From Serratia nematodiphila DZ0503SBS1 (GTDB lineage: Bacteria; Pseudomonadota; Gammaproteobacteria; Enterobacterales; Enterobacteriaceae): a DNA stretch of 64,000 nt. The stretch spans positions 3,472,001 through 3,536,000 of the forward strand of contig NZ_JPUX01000001.1 in NCBI RefSeq assembly GCF_000738675.1, written 5' to 3'. Shown here one piece after another: positions 1 through 9,745 of this stretch (the first letter of the stretch is position 1; the number at the start of each line of letters is the position of its first letter). The translations under genes and the position numbers were made by a program. The notes under the pieces were generated by a model. It saw nothing but the letters and a program-made list of their open reading frames with translations, did not search any database and was not told the DNA's origin.

Positions 1-1
1 G

Positions 2-643
2 GCGCAGCACCTGGCGGCGCCGGGCGCGCTGGTGCTGATGAACCCTGACGAGCTGCATACCGGCGAAGCCGAAACGCCGGGCGGCTGGTGTTATCGCATG
101 CTCTATCTGGCGCCCGAGGCGCTGGAGCAGCTGTCCGGCGATCGGAGCCAGTGGTTTACCGAGGCGGTGCGCCACGATCCGCGGGCGGCGCAGCGCCTGT
201 CCGCCATTCTCGCCATGCTGTGGCAAACCGAGGATCCGCTCACGTTCGACGGCCTGCTGCTGGAGGCCGTCGAGTTGCTGCACCCGCATATCCGCACCGG
301 GCAGCGAGAGAAAGCCGAGGCGGCGCACCGTTTCGAGGTGGTGAAAAGCTACCTGCACGATAATTATGCCGAGGCCGTAACCCTCCACCAACTGGCCGAT
401 CTGGTCTCGCTCAGCCCGTACCATTTCCAGCGCAAGTTCAAGGCCGAATATCACGTCTCGCCGCAGCAGATGCTGATGGCGATCCGGCTGTCGCAGGCTA
501 AACGCATGCTGGAGCGCGGCATGCCCGCCGCACAGGTGGCGGCGGCGGCGGGGTTGACCGATCAGGCGCACCTGACGCGCGCGTTCGCTAACCGTTACGG
601 CGTCACGCCGGTGCGTTTCCAGAAACAGGTGAAATTGGGCTAA
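2..643 (+). CDS. AraC-family transcriptional regulator (5' end missing)
   Basis: The reading frame is open from the first bases of the window, so the start codon lies upstream. What remains is the end of a cupin-type ligand-binding domain (the AAPGALVLMNPDELHTGE stretch is typical of this fold) followed by a C-terminal double helix-turn-helix of about 100 residues. That region shows the hallmark YHFQRKFK and the closing GVTPVRFQ. Such proteins are cytoplasmic activators or repressors, usually responding to a small molecule and often controlling an adjacent transporter. The next gene, a drug/metabolite exporter 98 bases downstream on the same strand, is a plausible target. The ligand cannot be deduced. 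Confidence 0.85.
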   Translation, partial: AQHLAAPGALVLMNPDELHTGEAETPGGWCYRMLYLAPEALEQLSGDRSQWFTEAVRHDPRAAQRLSAILAMLWQTEDPLTFDGLLLEAVELLHPHIRTGQREKAEAAHRFEVVKSYLHDNYAEAVTLHQLADLVSLSPYHFQRKFKAEYHVSPQQMLMAIRLSQAKRMLERGMPAAQVAAAAGLTDQAHLTRAFANRYGVTPVRFQKQVKLG

Positions 644-741
644 AACAGCAACCTGCTACAATCATTCCTCCCCGCGTTTTCGTTACTCTGCCGCTGTCTT
701 GTCGGGCGGGTTGGCCGCGCCGGCCGTTTGTCGGAGTCGTT

Positions 742-1710
742 ATGTTCATTGGCGTTGTGTTTGCCCTGGCCGCCGGGCTGATGTGGGGACTGATTTTCGT
801 CGGCCCGCTGCTGGTGCCGGACTATCCCGCCGCGCTGCAGTCCACCGGGCGCTATCTGGCCTTTGGGCTGATTACCTTGCCGCTGGCCTGGTTTGATCGC
901 CGCCGCCTGCGCAAGCTGCGGCGCCAGGATTGGCTGGAAGCGCTCAAGCTGACGGCCATCGGCAATCTGCTGTACTACCTGTGCCTGGCCAGCGCCATTC
1001 AGCGCACCGGCGCACCGGTCTCGACCATGATCATCGGCACCTTGCCGGTAGTGATCGCCATTTGCGCCAATCTGTTTTACGGCCGGCACGACGGGCGCCT
1101 GGCCTGGGGCAAACTGGCGCCGGCGCTGCTGTTGATCGTCTGTGGATTGGCGTGCGTGAACGTCGCCGAGCTGCGCGGCAATGCGGTATCGATCGACGGC
1201 TGGCGCTATCTCAGCGGTCTTGGGCTGGCCGTGTTGGCGGTGGCGTGCTGGACCTGGTTCCCGCTGCGCAATTCACGCTGGCTGCGGGAGAATCCGACGC
1301 AGCGGCCGGCCACCTGGGCCACGGCGCAGGGGCTGGTGACGCTGCCGCTGGCGCTGCTGGGCTATCTGGCTGTCTGCGGCCAATTGGCATTGAGCGAGCC
1401 GGCGTTCGCCTTGCCGTTCGGCCCGCGCCCCGAGGTGTTTATTCCACTGATGCTGATCATCGGCGTGTTCTGCTCCTGGCTGGGGGCGCTGTGCTGGAAC
1501 GAAGCCAGCCAGCGGCTGCCGACGGTGTTGGTGGGGCCGCTCATCGTGTTCGAAATTCTGGCGGGGTTGGCGTATACCTTTCTGTTGCGCCAGGCCTGGC
1601 CGCCGTTGCTGACGCTGGCGGGCATCGTCTGTTTGATCGCCGGCGTGGTGTACGCCATGCGCATCAAACCGCAGCCAGTGGTGGTGGCGCTGGAGGAAAA
1701 GCAGGGGTGA
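742..1710 (+). CDS. EamA-domain drug/metabolite transporter
   Basis: This 322-residue inner-membrane protein has about ten hydrophobic segments arranged as two EamA-like repeats, the normal size for the DMT superfamily. The ATG is preceded by GGAGTCGTT, a good ribosome binding site. Members export amino acids or other metabolites, and the substrate cannot be inferred here. It follows an AraC-type regulator gene on the same strand, which may control it. The gene converges with the EF-G paralogue, and a strong GC hairpin separates the two stop codons. Confidence 0.85.
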   Translation: MFIGVVFALAAGLMWGLIFVGPLLVPDYPAALQSTGRYLAFGLITLPLAWFDRRRLRKLRRQDWLEALKLTAIGNLLYYLCLASAIQRTGAPVSTMIIGTLPVVIAICANLFYGRHDGRLAWGKLAPALLLIVCGLACVNVAELRGNAVSIDGWRYLSGLGLAVLAVACWTWFPLRNSRWLRENPTQRPATWATAQGLVTLPLALLGYLAVCGQLALSEPAFALPFGPRPEVFIPLMLIIGVFCSWLGALCWNEASQRLPTVLVGPLIVFEILAGLAYTFLLRQAWPPLLTLAGIVCLIAGVVYAMRIKPQPVVVALEEKQG

Positions 1711-1731
1711 CGCCCGCCGCAGCGGCGGGCG
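1711..1731. terminator. GC hairpin between convergent genes
   Basis: A 9-bp perfect stem (CGCCCGCCG pairing with CGGCGGGCG, loop CAG) starts directly after the stop codon of the EamA transporter and ends 7 bases before the fusA-like stop. There is no clear U-tract, so it may act as a weak bidirectional terminator or mRNA 3' end stabiliser. Confidence 0.5.
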
Positions 1732-1737
1732 CGAGGG

Positions 1738-3843
1738 TTAACGCTTGCTGTGGTGAATGATCTCTTCGGCCACGTTGCGCGGCGCTTCGGCGTAGTGGCT
1801 GAATTCCATGGTGTAGGTGGCGCGGCCCTGCGACATCGAACGCAGGGTGGTCGAGTAGCCGAACATCTCGGACAGCGGCACCTTGGCGCGTATTTCCTTG
1901 CCGCCGCCGCCCGGGATCTCTTCCATGCCCTGCACCAGACCGCGGCGTGAGGAGAGATCGCCCATCACGTTGCCGGCGTAATCCTCCGGCGTTTCCACCT
2001 CCACCGACATGATGGGCTCCAGGATCACCGGATCCGCCAGACGGCAGGCGTCCTTGAAGCCGAAGATCGCCGCCATGCGAAACGCCTGTTCCGACGAGTC
2101 GACGTCATGGTAAGAACCGAAGGTCAGGTGCACCTTGACGTCCACTACCTGATAACCGGCCAGCACGCCGTTGTTCAGTGCCTCGAGCACGCCTTTTTTC
2201 ACCGCCGGGATAAACTCGCCCGGAATGACGCCGCCCTTGATCTCATCGAAGAACTCGAAGCCTTTGCCGGGTTCGTTCGGCTCGACGGTCAGCACCACAT
2301 GGCCGTATTGCCCCTTGCCGCCGGACTGACGCACGAACTTGCCTTCCACATCGGCCACCCGTTTGCGGATGGTTTCGCGGTACGACACCTGCGGCTTGCC
2401 GGTGGTGGTCTCCACCCCGAACTCGCGGCGCATGCGATCGACGATAATCTCCAGGTGCAGCTCGCCCATGCCGTAGATAATGGTTTGGCCGGATTCCTCA
2501 TCGGTGCGCACGCGGAACGACGGATCTTCCGAAGAGAGGCGCTGCAGCGCGATGCCCATTTTCTCCTGGTCGCCCTTGGTTTTCGGCTCGATCGCCTGGG
2601 CGATCACCGGCTCGGGGAAGGTCATGCGCTCCAGCGTGATGATGGCGCCGGGATCGCACAGCGTATCGCCGGTGGTGACGTCCTTCAGGCCAACGCAGGC
2701 GGCGATGTCGCCGGCGTGCAGCTCGTCGATGTCCTTACGATCGTTGGCGTGCATTTGCACGATCCGGCCGATGCGCTCCTTTTTGCCTTTGATCGGGTTG
2801 TAAACGCTGCTGCCTTTGGCCAGTACCCCGGAATAGACGCGCACGAAGGTGAGTTGGCCGACGAACGGGTCGGTCATCAGCTTAAACGCCAGCGCCGAGA
2901 ATTTTTCGTTGTCGTCGGCTTTGCGAGTGATGATTTCATCGTGTTCGCCGTGGCCCTCCATCGGCGGCACATCGAGCGGCGAGGGCATCAGCTCGATCAC
3001 CGCGTCCAGCATGCGCTGCACCCCTTTGTTGCGGAACGCCGATCCGCACAGCATCGGTTGGATTTCACCGGCGACGGTGCGCACCCGCAGCCCGTGGACG
3101 ATCTCCTCTTCGCTCAGCGGCATCTGGTTGAGGTATTTCTCCATCAGTTCTTCCGAGGCTTCGGCGGCGGCCTCAATCATGTTTTCACGCCACTCCTGCG
3201 CCGAATCGCGCAGCTCTGCCGGGATTTCTTCGAAGCTGAAGTTCATGCCCTGCGAGGCTTCGTCCCACAGAATGGCCTTCATCCGCACCAGATCCACCAC
3301 GCCGCTGAAGTGATCTTCGGCGCCGATAGGGATAACGATCGGCACCGGGTTGGCTTTCAGGCGCTCGATCATCATTTTGCGCACGCGGAAAAAATCCGCG
3401 CCGATGCGGTCCATCTTGTTGACGAACGCCAGCCGCGGCACCTTGTACTTGTTGGCCTGACGCCAGACGGTTTCCGACTGCGGCTGCACGCCGCCCACCG
3501 AGTCATAGACCATCACGGCGCCGTCCAGCACGCGCATCGAACGTTCCACTTCAATGGTGAAATCGACGTGCCCGGGGGTATCGATGATATTGATGCGGTG
3601 CTGCGGATAGTTATGCTGCATGCCGTTCCAGAAGCAGGTGGTGGCCGCCGAGGTGATGGTGATGCCGCGCTCCTGTTCCTGCGCCATCCAGTCCATGGTC
3701 GCCGCGCCGTCATGCACTTCACCCAGCTTGTGGCTGACCCCGGTGTAAAACAGAATCCGCTCGGTGGTGGTGGTCTTGCCGGCATCGATATGCGCGGAGA
3801 TGCCGATATTGCGGTAACGTTCGATAGGGGTGGTGCGAGCCAT
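1738..3843 (-). CDS. fusA: Elongation factor G paralogue, outside the str operon
   Basis: This is a full-length translational GTPase of 701 residues catalysing ribosome translocation. Seen motifs: P-loop AHIDAGKTT (about residues 17-25), RGITIT switch I, DTPGHVD (G3) and NKMD (G4), then domains II-V to the usual C-terminus. The ATG at 3843 is preferred over the upstream TTG because AAGAAAGG lies 6-7 bases before it. No rpsL, rpsG or tuf genes are nearby, so this is not the str-operon copy and is probably a second EF-G. From memory, features such as [14 protein letters not shown] and GADFFRV look more like betaproteobacterial EF-G than the enterobacterial housekeeping protein. A Fur-like sequence lies upstream. 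Whether it is the main or an accessory EF-G cannot be told from this window. Confidence 0.93.
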   Translation of the reverse strand: MARTTPIERYRNIGISAHIDAGKTTTTERILFYTGVSHKLGEVHDGAATMDWMAQEQERGITITSAATTCFWNGMQHNYPQHRINIIDTPGHVDFTIEVERSMRVLDGAVMVYDSVGGVQPQSETVWRQANKYKVPRLAFVNKMDRIGADFFRVRKMMIERLKANPVPIVIPIGAEDHFSGVVDLVRMKAILWDEASQGMNFSFEEIPAELRDSAQEWRENMIEAAAEASEELMEKYLNQMPLSEEEIVHGLRVRTVAGEIQPMLCGSAFRNKGVQRMLDAVIELMPSPLDVPPMEGHGEHDEIITRKADDNEKFSALAFKLMTDPFVGQLTFVRVYSGVLAKGSSVYNPIKGKKERIGRIVQMHANDRKDIDELHAGDIAACVGLKDVTTGDTLCDPGAIITLERMTFPEPVIAQAIEPKTKGDQEKMGIALQRLSSEDPSFRVRTDEESGQTIIYGMGELHLEIIVDRMRREFGVETTTGKPQVSYRETIRKRVADVEGKFVRQSGGKGQYGHVVLTVEPNEPGKGFEFFDEIKGGVIPGEFIPAVKKGVLEALNNGVLAGYQVVDVKVHLTFGSYHDVDSSEQAFRMAAIFGFKDACRLADPVILEPIMSVEVETPEDYAGNVMGDLSSRRGLVQGMEEIPGGGGKEIRAKVPLSEMFGYSTTLRSMSQGRATYTMEFSHYAEAPRNVAEEIIHHSKR

Positions 3844-3890
3844 AATCAACCTTTCTTAGCCGCGTGAAGGAGAGCGGCTTAAACAGCATG

Positions 3891-3909
3891 GATAATGGTG
3901 ATAATCCTC
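3891..3909 (+). promoter_or_regulatory. Fur-box-like sequence upstream of the EF-G paralogue
   Basis: The 19 bases beginning GATAATGGTGATAAT match the classic 19-bp Fur consensus at about 14 positions by hand count. They sit 48-66 bases upstream of the fusA-like ATG, in the promoter region. This is a candidate only; AT-rich promoter DNA gives such matches by chance. Confidence 0.35.
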
Positions 3910-4033
3910 ATAGGGTTATCCGTCGGATCGCAGAGCCTCGCTCTGGTCACAAACTAATCGTAGTTGAAGGCGTTGGTTTTTTTAAGCGATGGCTGTGATA
4001 GATGAAAGTTTGCACGCAGGCGAAGAAAAGGCG

Positions 4034-4056
4034 AAAAAAAGGCCCGTAACGGGCCT
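4034..4056 (-). terminator. Rho-independent terminator of the CsbD/DUF883 gene
   Basis: On the minus strand an AGGCCCG/CGGGCCT stem with a 3-base loop is followed by seven Ts. It lies 23 bases past the stop codon of the gene at 4079-4327, so it ends that transcript before the EF-G promoter. Confidence 0.85.
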
Positions 4057-4078
4057 GTTGTCGAGCGGCGTTCGCCGC

Positions 4079-4327
4079 TTATTTGCGTCCCAGCAGGAAG
4101 CCGAAAACGATGCCGACCGCTGCCGCAACGGCCACGCCGGCCAGCGGGTTGGCTTCCACCTGCGTTCTTACGCTGTCCGCGGCGTCTCGGGCGGCATAGC
4201 TGGCCTGGGAGGCGTATTTGCGCGCCGCGCCGCGCACCTGATGCTCTGGCGAATCAACGGCTTTGCCGAACGCTTCTTCTACCGCGCCTGCGGCTTCATT
4301 GGCTTTGTCTTCCGCTTTTCCAAACAT
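4079..4327 (-). CDS. CsbD/DUF883-like stress-associated membrane-anchored protein
   Basis: This 82-residue protein has two parts. The N-terminal 40 residues (GKAEDKANEAAGAVEEAFGKA) are charged, helical and CsbD-like. The C-terminal 23 residues (NPLAGVAVAAAVGIVFGFLLGRK) form a single membrane anchor of the ElaB/YqjD (DUF883) type. In E. coli the DUF883 proteins are stationary-phase inner-membrane proteins that bind ribosomes; that is family knowledge, not shown here. The gene is monocistronic, with its own terminator. The stretch upstream (4328-4436) holds its promoter region. Confidence 0.8.
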   Translation of the reverse strand: MFGKAEDKANEAAGAVEEAFGKAVDSPEHQVRGAARKYASQASYAARDAADSVRTQVEANPLAGVAVAAAVGIVFGFLLGRK

Positions 4328-4436
4328 GCTGCTCTCCTGTTCCTTGTGGGATAATGAACCCTAAGCCTAGCAGGCAAACGACGTTTTTTGCAGCATTCTG
4401 TGCGTTATAAGAGCAATCCGAGCAGAGAAAAGTCTT

Positions 4437-4475
4437 GCCGGGCGCGCGGTGACGGCTTCACCCGCGCGGCTTTTT
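4437..4475 (+). terminator. Orphan plus-strand terminator-like hairpin
   Basis: A GC-rich imperfect stem (CGCGCGG-TGA pairing with TCACCCGCGCG) is followed by TTTTT on the plus strand. No plus-strand gene ends upstream of it, since the gene at 4079-4327 runs the other way. It could end a small RNA, or trim read-through in front of the hydrolase gene that starts at 4549. Confidence 0.5.
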
Positions 4476-4548
4476 GTGTTCTATTGGCTAGCGGTTTAAC
4501 CGGATACCGTTACCCTTTGACCGATTCGTTGAGTTGAAAGGACTCCCC

Positions 4549-6045
4549 ATGTCAGTACTGCGTATTCTGGCGCTGCTCGCCGCGACTGCCGCCGCGTTGC
4601 CCGCTCAGGCTAAGCCTGCGCTCCACGGGGCGGCGGCCGGGAACGGCATTCGTTGGCAATCTTGTCTCAACAGCGGCTTTCAGCGTTGGTTCGATGAAGC
4701 GCCGCCGGCGGGGCTGCGCTGCGGCTATCTCGAGGTGCCGCTGGCGTACGCCACGCCTCCCGCCCATTCGGCGCAGGCGGGCGAACAGACCGTGCGCCTG
4801 GCGCTGACCCTGCTGCCCGCCACCGGGCCGAAAAAGGGCAGCGTGGTGACGATCAGCGGCGGGCCGGGCCTGCCGGGCATCAACCCCTATTTAGGCAACG
4901 ACGCCCACGTCGCCAGGCTGCGTAAATCCTACGATATCATCGGTTACGATCCGCGCGGCGTCGGCCAATCGACGCCGAAAATCTCCTGCCAGCTGGCCGA
5001 AGGTGACGAACTCCCTGAACCGGACGACAACGACGTGGCCGGCGCGGAGAACCAGACGCGCGCCCTGATTGCCGCCTGCATCAAACAGACCGGCGCGGAC
5101 GTGCTGCAACACATCGGCACCGACGAGGCGGTCAACGATCTGAACGCGATCCGCCACGCGCTGGGCGAACCGGGGCTGACGGCGGTGGCATATTCTTACG
5201 GCACCAAGGTGGCGGCGCTGTATGCCGAGCGTTTTCCGAAGAAAACGCGCGCGCTGGTGCTGGACGGGGTGGTGGATCTGGCTGAGGACGATTTCACCCA
5301 GCGGCTAAACCAGGAACGGGGTTTCCAGCAAAGCTTCCTGCGCTTCGCCGCCTACTGCGGTAAAACCGACAGCTGTCAGCTGGGCGGCGGCGCCAATCAG
5401 GCGCTGCAGCGCTATCACGCCTTGCTGCGCAAGCTGCACGATCAACCGTTCGTCACCGCAGCGGGCTATGAAATCTCCGCCGACGACGTGTTGACGGTCA
5501 CGCGTTCGCTGTTATTGTGGCCGGAGCGCTGGCATGAGCTGGCCACCGTGCTGCGCCAGCTCGATGCCGGCATCGCCGGGCAGCAGGTTTCCGATCTGAT
5601 CGACGAAAGCTATTCGCCGGATGCCGATGACGCCCTGAACGTCATCACCTGCGCCGACGTCGCCAACCCGACGGCCGATCCGCAGCAGTTGCGCCGGCAG
5701 CGGCAGGAGATCAATACCGCCGCTTTGTATGCCCACTATCTGCCGCTGCACGAATACCCGCTGGAAATGTGCGATCTGTGGCCGTACCGCGGCAAAGATC
5801 GGCCGCACACCCCGGCGGCGTCCGCCGCGCTGCCGCCGCTGCTGTTCGTCGCCCAGCGCTACGATCCGACCACCCCGTACCGCAACGCGCAAGTGATGGC
5901 CGCCGCCTTTAAAAGCCCGCTGATCACCCGCGAACGCGACGGGCATACGCTGGCGCTGAACGGCATCGACAGCTGCGTTGACGAAAGCGTGGTGGATTAT
6001 CTGCTGGCGCCGAAAAAGCCGCGCCGTGACAAGATTTGCCGCTGA
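4549..6045 (+). CDS. Secreted alpha/beta hydrolase of the TAP-like (S33) peptidase family
   Basis: This 498-residue protein starts at ATG 4549, where GAAAGGA is well placed; the in-frame TTG 15 bases earlier is less likely. A Sec signal peptide (MSVLRILALLAATAAALPAQA) implies periplasmic or extracellular location. The fold signature is clear: oxyanion-type SGGPGLPG, YDPRGVG, nucleophile elbow AYSYGTKVA, and a C-terminal TAP-like domain with QRYDPTTPY and RDGHTLAL supplying the likely acid and histidine. Relatives are tripeptidyl or prolyl aminopeptidases and related esterases. The substrate is unknown. It appears monocistronic, with a hairpin just after the stop. Confidence 0.85.
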   Translation: MSVLRILALLAATAAALPAQAKPALHGAAAGNGIRWQSCLNSGFQRWFDEAPPAGLRCGYLEVPLAYATPPAHSAQAGEQTVRLALTLLPATGPKKGSVVTISGGPGLPGINPYLGNDAHVARLRKSYDIIGYDPRGVGQSTPKISCQLAEGDELPEPDDNDVAGAENQTRALIAACIKQTGADVLQHIGTDEAVNDLNAIRHALGEPGLTAVAYSYGTKVAALYAERFPKKTRALVLDGVVDLAEDDFTQRLNQERGFQQSFLRFAAYCGKTDSCQLGGGANQALQRYHALLRKLHDQPFVTAAGYEISADDVLTVTRSLLLWPERWHELATVLRQLDAGIAGQQVSDLIDESYSPDADDALNVITCADVANPTADPQQLRRQRQEINTAALYAHYLPLHEYPLEMCDLWPYRGKDRPHTPAASAALPPLLFVAQRYDPTTPYRNAQVMAAAFKSPLITRERDGHTLALNGIDSCVDESVVDYLLAPKKPRRDKICR

Positions 6046-6046
6046 G

Positions 6047-6070
6047 AAGGCCGGGGAGCAGCCCGGCCTT
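6047..6070. terminator. Bidirectional hairpin between the hydrolase gene and sfuC
   Basis: A 9-bp perfect stem, AAGGCCGGG pairing with CCCGGCCTT with a 6-base loop, lies between the convergent stop codons of the hydrolase gene and sfuC. There is no long U-tract. Confidence 0.6.
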
Positions 6071-6077
6071 AAGTGAG

Positions 6078-7115
6078 TCAGCCGGCGAAAATATGCGCCT
6101 GGCCCATCACGTTGAGAGTGACCTGAGAACCGGGCTGCAGGCCTTCGCGGCTGACGGTTTTGATCTCGATTTGCGCGCCGCCGGCGACCATCCGCAGGTT
6201 GAGCGTAGAGACGAAGCCGGCGAAATCAATGCCGGTGATCACCGCCTGGCCGCGCTGCATCGGATCTGACAAGCCGATTTGAATCTGCTCCGGGCGCAGC
6301 ATGATGCGCGCCGGGCCGCTGCGTTGGCGATCGTCGACGGCGATGCGCCCCAGTGCGCAGTCGGCCCAGCCGTGCGCCAGTTCAGCGGTCAACACCAGCG
6401 TTTCGCCAAGGAAGCTGGCGGTCGGTTCATCGACCGGGCGCAGATAAAGATCCTGCGGCGCGCCCACCTGCGCCAGCCGGCCATTGCGCATCACCGCCAC
6501 CTGATCGGCGAACGACAGCGCCTCGCTCTGATCGTGGGTGACCAGGATCGACGCTACTTTGGCCTCCGTCAGCAGTTCGGCCACCGCTTTTCGGGTGGCG
6601 GCGCGCAGGCCGGTATCCAGCGCCGAGAACGGCTCGTCCAGCAGCATCAGCCGGGGTTGCTGCGACAGAGCGCGCGCCAGCGCGACCCGCTGCTGCTGCC
6701 CGCCGGACAGTTCATGCGGCCACAGGGCCGCCAGACGGCGATCCAGCGCCACCATCTCCATTAACGCCTCGATGCGATGCTGTTTCTCGCGTTTGCTGCC
6801 CTTGAGGCCAAAACCGATGTTGCCGGCGACGGTAAAGTGCGGGAACAGCGCGCCATCCTGCGGAACGAAGCCGATGCCGCGCAGATGCGCAGGCACCCAG
6901 CCGCCGCCGTTGCCCATGGCTTGCCCCTGCAGCAGGATCTGGCCGCCGTCGGGGATTTCAAAGCCGGCGATGATGCGCAGCAGAGTGGTTTTGCCGGAGC
7001 CGGAAGGGCCGACGATCGCCGTGCGGCTGCCGGCGGTAACCTGCAGGTCAATGTGTTCCAGCACTCTGATGGCGTTGTAAGATTTTCCGATACCGTGCAG
7101 TTCAAGCGTGCTCAT
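6078..7115 (-). CDS. sfuC: Ferric iron ABC transporter ATP-binding protein SfuC
   Basis: This 345-residue ABC ATPase has Walker [10 protein letters not shown], the LSGGQQQR signature, Walker [13 protein letters not shown] and the H-loop ILVTHD. A C-terminal TOBE-like domain of about 110 residues is typical of FbpC/SfuC. It energises Fe3+ import across the inner membrane with SfuB, using iron delivered by SfuA. Its ATG overlaps the sfuB stop by 4 bases, indicating translational coupling. Third gene of the Fur-controlled sfuABC operon. Confidence 0.95.
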   Translation of the reverse strand: MSTLELHGIGKSYNAIRVLEHIDLQVTAGSRTAIVGPSGSGKTTLLRIIAGFEIPDGGQILLQGQAMGNGGGWVPAHLRGIGFVPQDGALFPHFTVAGNIGFGLKGSKREKQHRIEALMEMVALDRRLAALWPHELSGGQQQRVALARALSQQPRLMLLDEPFSALDTGLRAATRKAVAELLTEAKVASILVTHDQSEALSFADQVAVMRNGRLAQVGAPQDLYLRPVDEPTASFLGETLVLTAELAHGWADCALGRIAVDDRQRSGPARIMLRPEQIQIGLSDPMQRGQAVITGIDFAGFVSTLNLRMVAGGAQIEIKTVSREGLQPGSQVTLNVMGQAHIFAG

Positions 7116-8695
7116 AGTCCCGCCGTGCGTTTAGATTGAGAATAAAGAAGCCAGGTGAGCGGCAGCGACAGCGCCACCATAATCAGCGCATAAGGCGCGG
7201 CGGCGACGTAGTCGATCTCGCTGGTCAGCGCCCAGAAGCCGGTGGCCAGCGTGCGGGTGCCGTTCGGCGCCAGCAGCAGCGTGGCGGTCAGTTCATTGGC
7301 GATCGCCAGGAATACCAGCGCCGCGCCCGCAGCTGCGCCCGGCGCCGCCAGCCGCAGCGTGGTGCTCCACAACGCCTGCGCCGGCGATTTGCCCAGGCTG
7401 CGCGCCACGTTTTCCAACTCCACCGGCGCCTGTGCGATACCGGCGCGCAGATTGATCAGCGCCCGCGGCATAAACATCAGCAGATACGCCAGCAGCAGGG
7501 TGATTTCGGTCTGGTAAATCGGACGGAAGCTGTGAATGGTGATGGTCACCAGCGCCAGCGCCACCACGATGCCGGGCAGCGAACTGGTCACGTAGTTGCA
7601 GCCTTCCAGCACCCGATACAGCCGGGCCGGATAGCGCACCGACAGCCAGGCCATCGGAATGGCGCACAGCGTAATCAGCAGCGCGCCAGAGGCGGACAGC
7701 GACAGCGTTTGCCACAGCGCGGGCCACAGATCGGCGTTGCGCCACACCTCGAATCCACCCAGCCACAGCCAGCGGGCCAGGGTGATGAAAGGCACGCCCA
7801 ACGCCAGCGCAGTCAGCGCGATCGGCAGCAGCAGCGCCAGCGCGGCGAGCGGCGGCGAAAGGCGGCGCGGCGTTTGGCTGCGGGCGCTGCCGGAACCGAC
7901 GCGGGCATAGCGCGCGCGGCCACGGCTTATCGCCTCAAGCAACAGCAGCCCCAGGCAGCACAGCACCAACACGCCGGCCAGCATGTTGGCCGCCGGGCCG
8001 TTGAAGGTCGACTGGAACTGATCGAAGATCGCGGTGGTGAAGGTATCGAAACGGATCATGGCGTACAGGCCATACTCCGCCAGCAGGTGCAACGCGATCA
8101 GCAGCGAGCCGCCCCAGACCGCCAGTTTCAGCTGCGGCAATACCACGCGGAAAAACACCGCCGGCGGCCGGGAGCCGAGTGAGGTGGCGACGTCCTCGAT
8201 ACCGGGATCCAGGCGACGCAGCACGGCGGCGGCAGGCAGGTAGATAAACGGGAAGTAAGCGAGCACCGAGATGAAAACGCCTGCGCCCAGGCCGTGCATC
8301 GACGGCACCAGGCTGATCCAGGCATAGCTTTGCACGAAGGCCGGCACCGCCAGCGGCGCGGTCGCCAATACCGCCCAGAGACGGCGGCCCGGCAGCGTGG
8401 TGCGTTCGGTCAACCAGGCCAGGGCCACGCCCAGCACGGCGCAAATCGGCAGCGTCAGCACCACCAGCAACAAAGTATTCAACAGCAGTTCCGCCACGCG
8501 TGGGCGGAAAACCAGTGCTTTGACCGTTTGCCAGCCGGTTTCAACCGCCACGCCGATAACGAATCCCAGCGGCAACAGCGCCAGCAGCGACAGCAACACG
8601 GCGCTGACCACCACGATCGCCCCTGGCCGCGGGTGATGGGGGACAACAGAATAACGCCGCGCGGTCTGCGCGGCGTGGGTACTCAGGTTTGACAT
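7112..8695 (-). CDS. sfuB: Ferric iron ABC transporter permease SfuB
   Basis: This permease of 527 residues is a fused duplication of two BPD-transp-1 modules, each with about six membrane segments, as in FbpB. EAA-type cytoplasmic loops are visible in both halves ([11 protein letters not shown] and [11 protein letters not shown]). The start at 8695 (MSNLSTHA) is preferred over the ORF-extending codons 9 bases upstream. It forms the Fe3+ channel through the inner membrane. It lies 33 bases after sfuA and overlaps sfuC by 4 bases. Confidence 0.95.
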   Translation of the reverse strand: MSNLSTHAAQTARRYSVVPHHPRPGAIVVVSAVLLSLLALLPLGFVIGVAVETGWQTVKALVFRPRVAELLLNTLLLVVLTLPICAVLGVALAWLTERTTLPGRRLWAVLATAPLAVPAFVQSYAWISLVPSMHGLGAGVFISVLAYFPFIYLPAAAVLRRLDPGIEDVATSLGSRPPAVFFRVVLPQLKLAVWGGSLLIALHLLAEYGLYAMIRFDTFTTAIFDQFQSTFNGPAANMLAGVLVLCCLGLLLLEAISRGRARYARVGSGSARSQTPRRLSPPLAALALLLPIALTALALGVPFITLARWLWLGGFEVWRNADLWPALWQTLSLSASGALLITLCAIPMAWLSVRYPARLYRVLEGCNYVTSSLPGIVVALALVTITIHSFRPIYQTEITLLLAYLLMFMPRALINLRAGIAQAPVELENVARSLGKSPAQALWSTTLRLAAPGAAAGAALVFLAIANELTATLLLAPNGTRTLATGFWALTSEIDYVAAAPYALIMVALSLPLTWLLYSQSKRTAGL

Positions 8696-8728
8696 AACGA
8701 TCAAAAACTCTCGGTTTGCCGGCGGGCC

Positions 8729-9745
8729 TTACAGCAGGCCGGCCTCGGTCATCAGTTCGACAACTTTCTTACTGTTCAACTGCGCGGCGTCTACCTTCGG
8801 CGCGTCCAGATCTTTCAGCGGCACCAGTTTCGGGTTGGAGGCCGCGCCGACGCCGACGGCGTATTCGAAGGCGTTGTTGGTGCGCAGGATTTCCTGGCCC
8901 TGTTTGCCGGTGATCCACTTGATGAACGCCTGCGCCTGCTGCTGATGCTTGCTGGAAGCCAGCACGCCGCCGCCGGAGATGCTGACGAAGGCGCCCGGAT
9001 CCTGATGTTTGAAGTAATACAGCTTGATGTTGTTGCTGTTCTCGCCGGTTTTCGCGCCATCCACGAACGGGTAGTAGTGATAGATCACGCCGCTGTCGAT
9101 CTGGCCGGCATTGACCGCTTTCATCACCGTGCTGTTGCCTTTATAGGCGGTAAAGTTGGTTTTCATCGCTTTCAGCCAGTCCAGCGTGGCTTTCTCGCCT
9201 TTCAGCTCCAGCAGCGCGCTGACGATCGCCTGGAAATCGGCGCCCGACGGCGAAGCGGCCCAGCGGCCTTTCCATTCCGGCTTGGCCAGATCCAGCAGTG
9301 ATTTCGGCAGCTGCGCGTCGCTCAGTTTGGCCGGGTTATAAACAAATACGGTAGAGCGGGCGGCGATGCCGATCCAGCGGCCGTGGCTTGGGCGATATTG
9401 TGGTTCCACCTGCGCCAGCGTGGCGGCGTCCAGCGGGGCGAACAGCTTGGCGTTATCCACCAACACCATCGCCGGGGAGTTTTCCGTCAGAAACACGTCG
9501 GCAGGTGAAGCGCTGCCTTCCTGTACCAGTTGGTTGCCCAGTTCGCTGTCGCCGCCGTTGCGCAGCGTCACCTTGATGCCGGTGTCTTTGGTAAATCCGT
9601 CGACCCAGGATTTCACCAGATTTTCATGCTGGGCGTTATAAATAACGATGCCCTGGTCGGCGGAGGCCGCCTGAGCGCCAAAGGCCAGCATCATCGAGGA
9701 GGCGAGCAGGGCGACGGGGCCGAGAGATGAAATACGCAGCTTCAT
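8729..9745 (-). CDS. sfuA: Periplasmic ferric-iron-binding protein SfuA
   Basis: This 338-residue extracellular-solute-binding protein of the FbpA/SfuA family begins with a Sec signal peptide ending near FGAQAASA, then IVIYNAQHENLV. The paired tyrosines in IYHYYPF match the iron-coordinating tyrosines of the family. Start ATG 9745 has AAGGATAA about 7 bases upstream; the longer ORF start at 9802 lacks support. It captures Fe3+ in the periplasm and hands it to SfuB/SfuC. The length agrees with the S. marcescens protein as I remember it. Confidence 0.95.
   Translation of the reverse strand: MKLRISSLGPVALLASSMMLAFGAQAASADQGIVIYNAQHENLVKSWVDGFTKDTGIKVTLRNGGDSELGNQLVQEGSASPADVFLTENSPAMVLVDNAKLFAPLDAATLAQVEPQYRPSHGRWIGIAARSTVFVYNPAKLSDAQLPKSLLDLAKPEWKGRWAASPSGADFQAIVSALLELKGEKATLDWLKAMKTNFTAYKGNSTVMKAVNAGQIDSGVIYHYYPFVDGAKTGENSNNIKLYYFKHQDPGAFVSISGGGVLASSKHQQQAQAFIKWITGKQGQEILRTNNAFEYAVGVGAASNPKLVPLKDLDAPKVDAAQLNSKKVVELMTEAGLL

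Noticed and set aside
2107..3867. 586-codon open frame opposite the EF-G paralogue
   Set aside because: It is the antisense shadow of a highly conserved GC-rich gene; the translation is low-complexity (His, Arg, Ala-rich) and matches no family.
3989..4354. 121-codon plus-strand frame over the CsbD/DUF883 gene
   Set aside because: It overlaps the terminator and the better-supported minus-strand gene, and has no family features.
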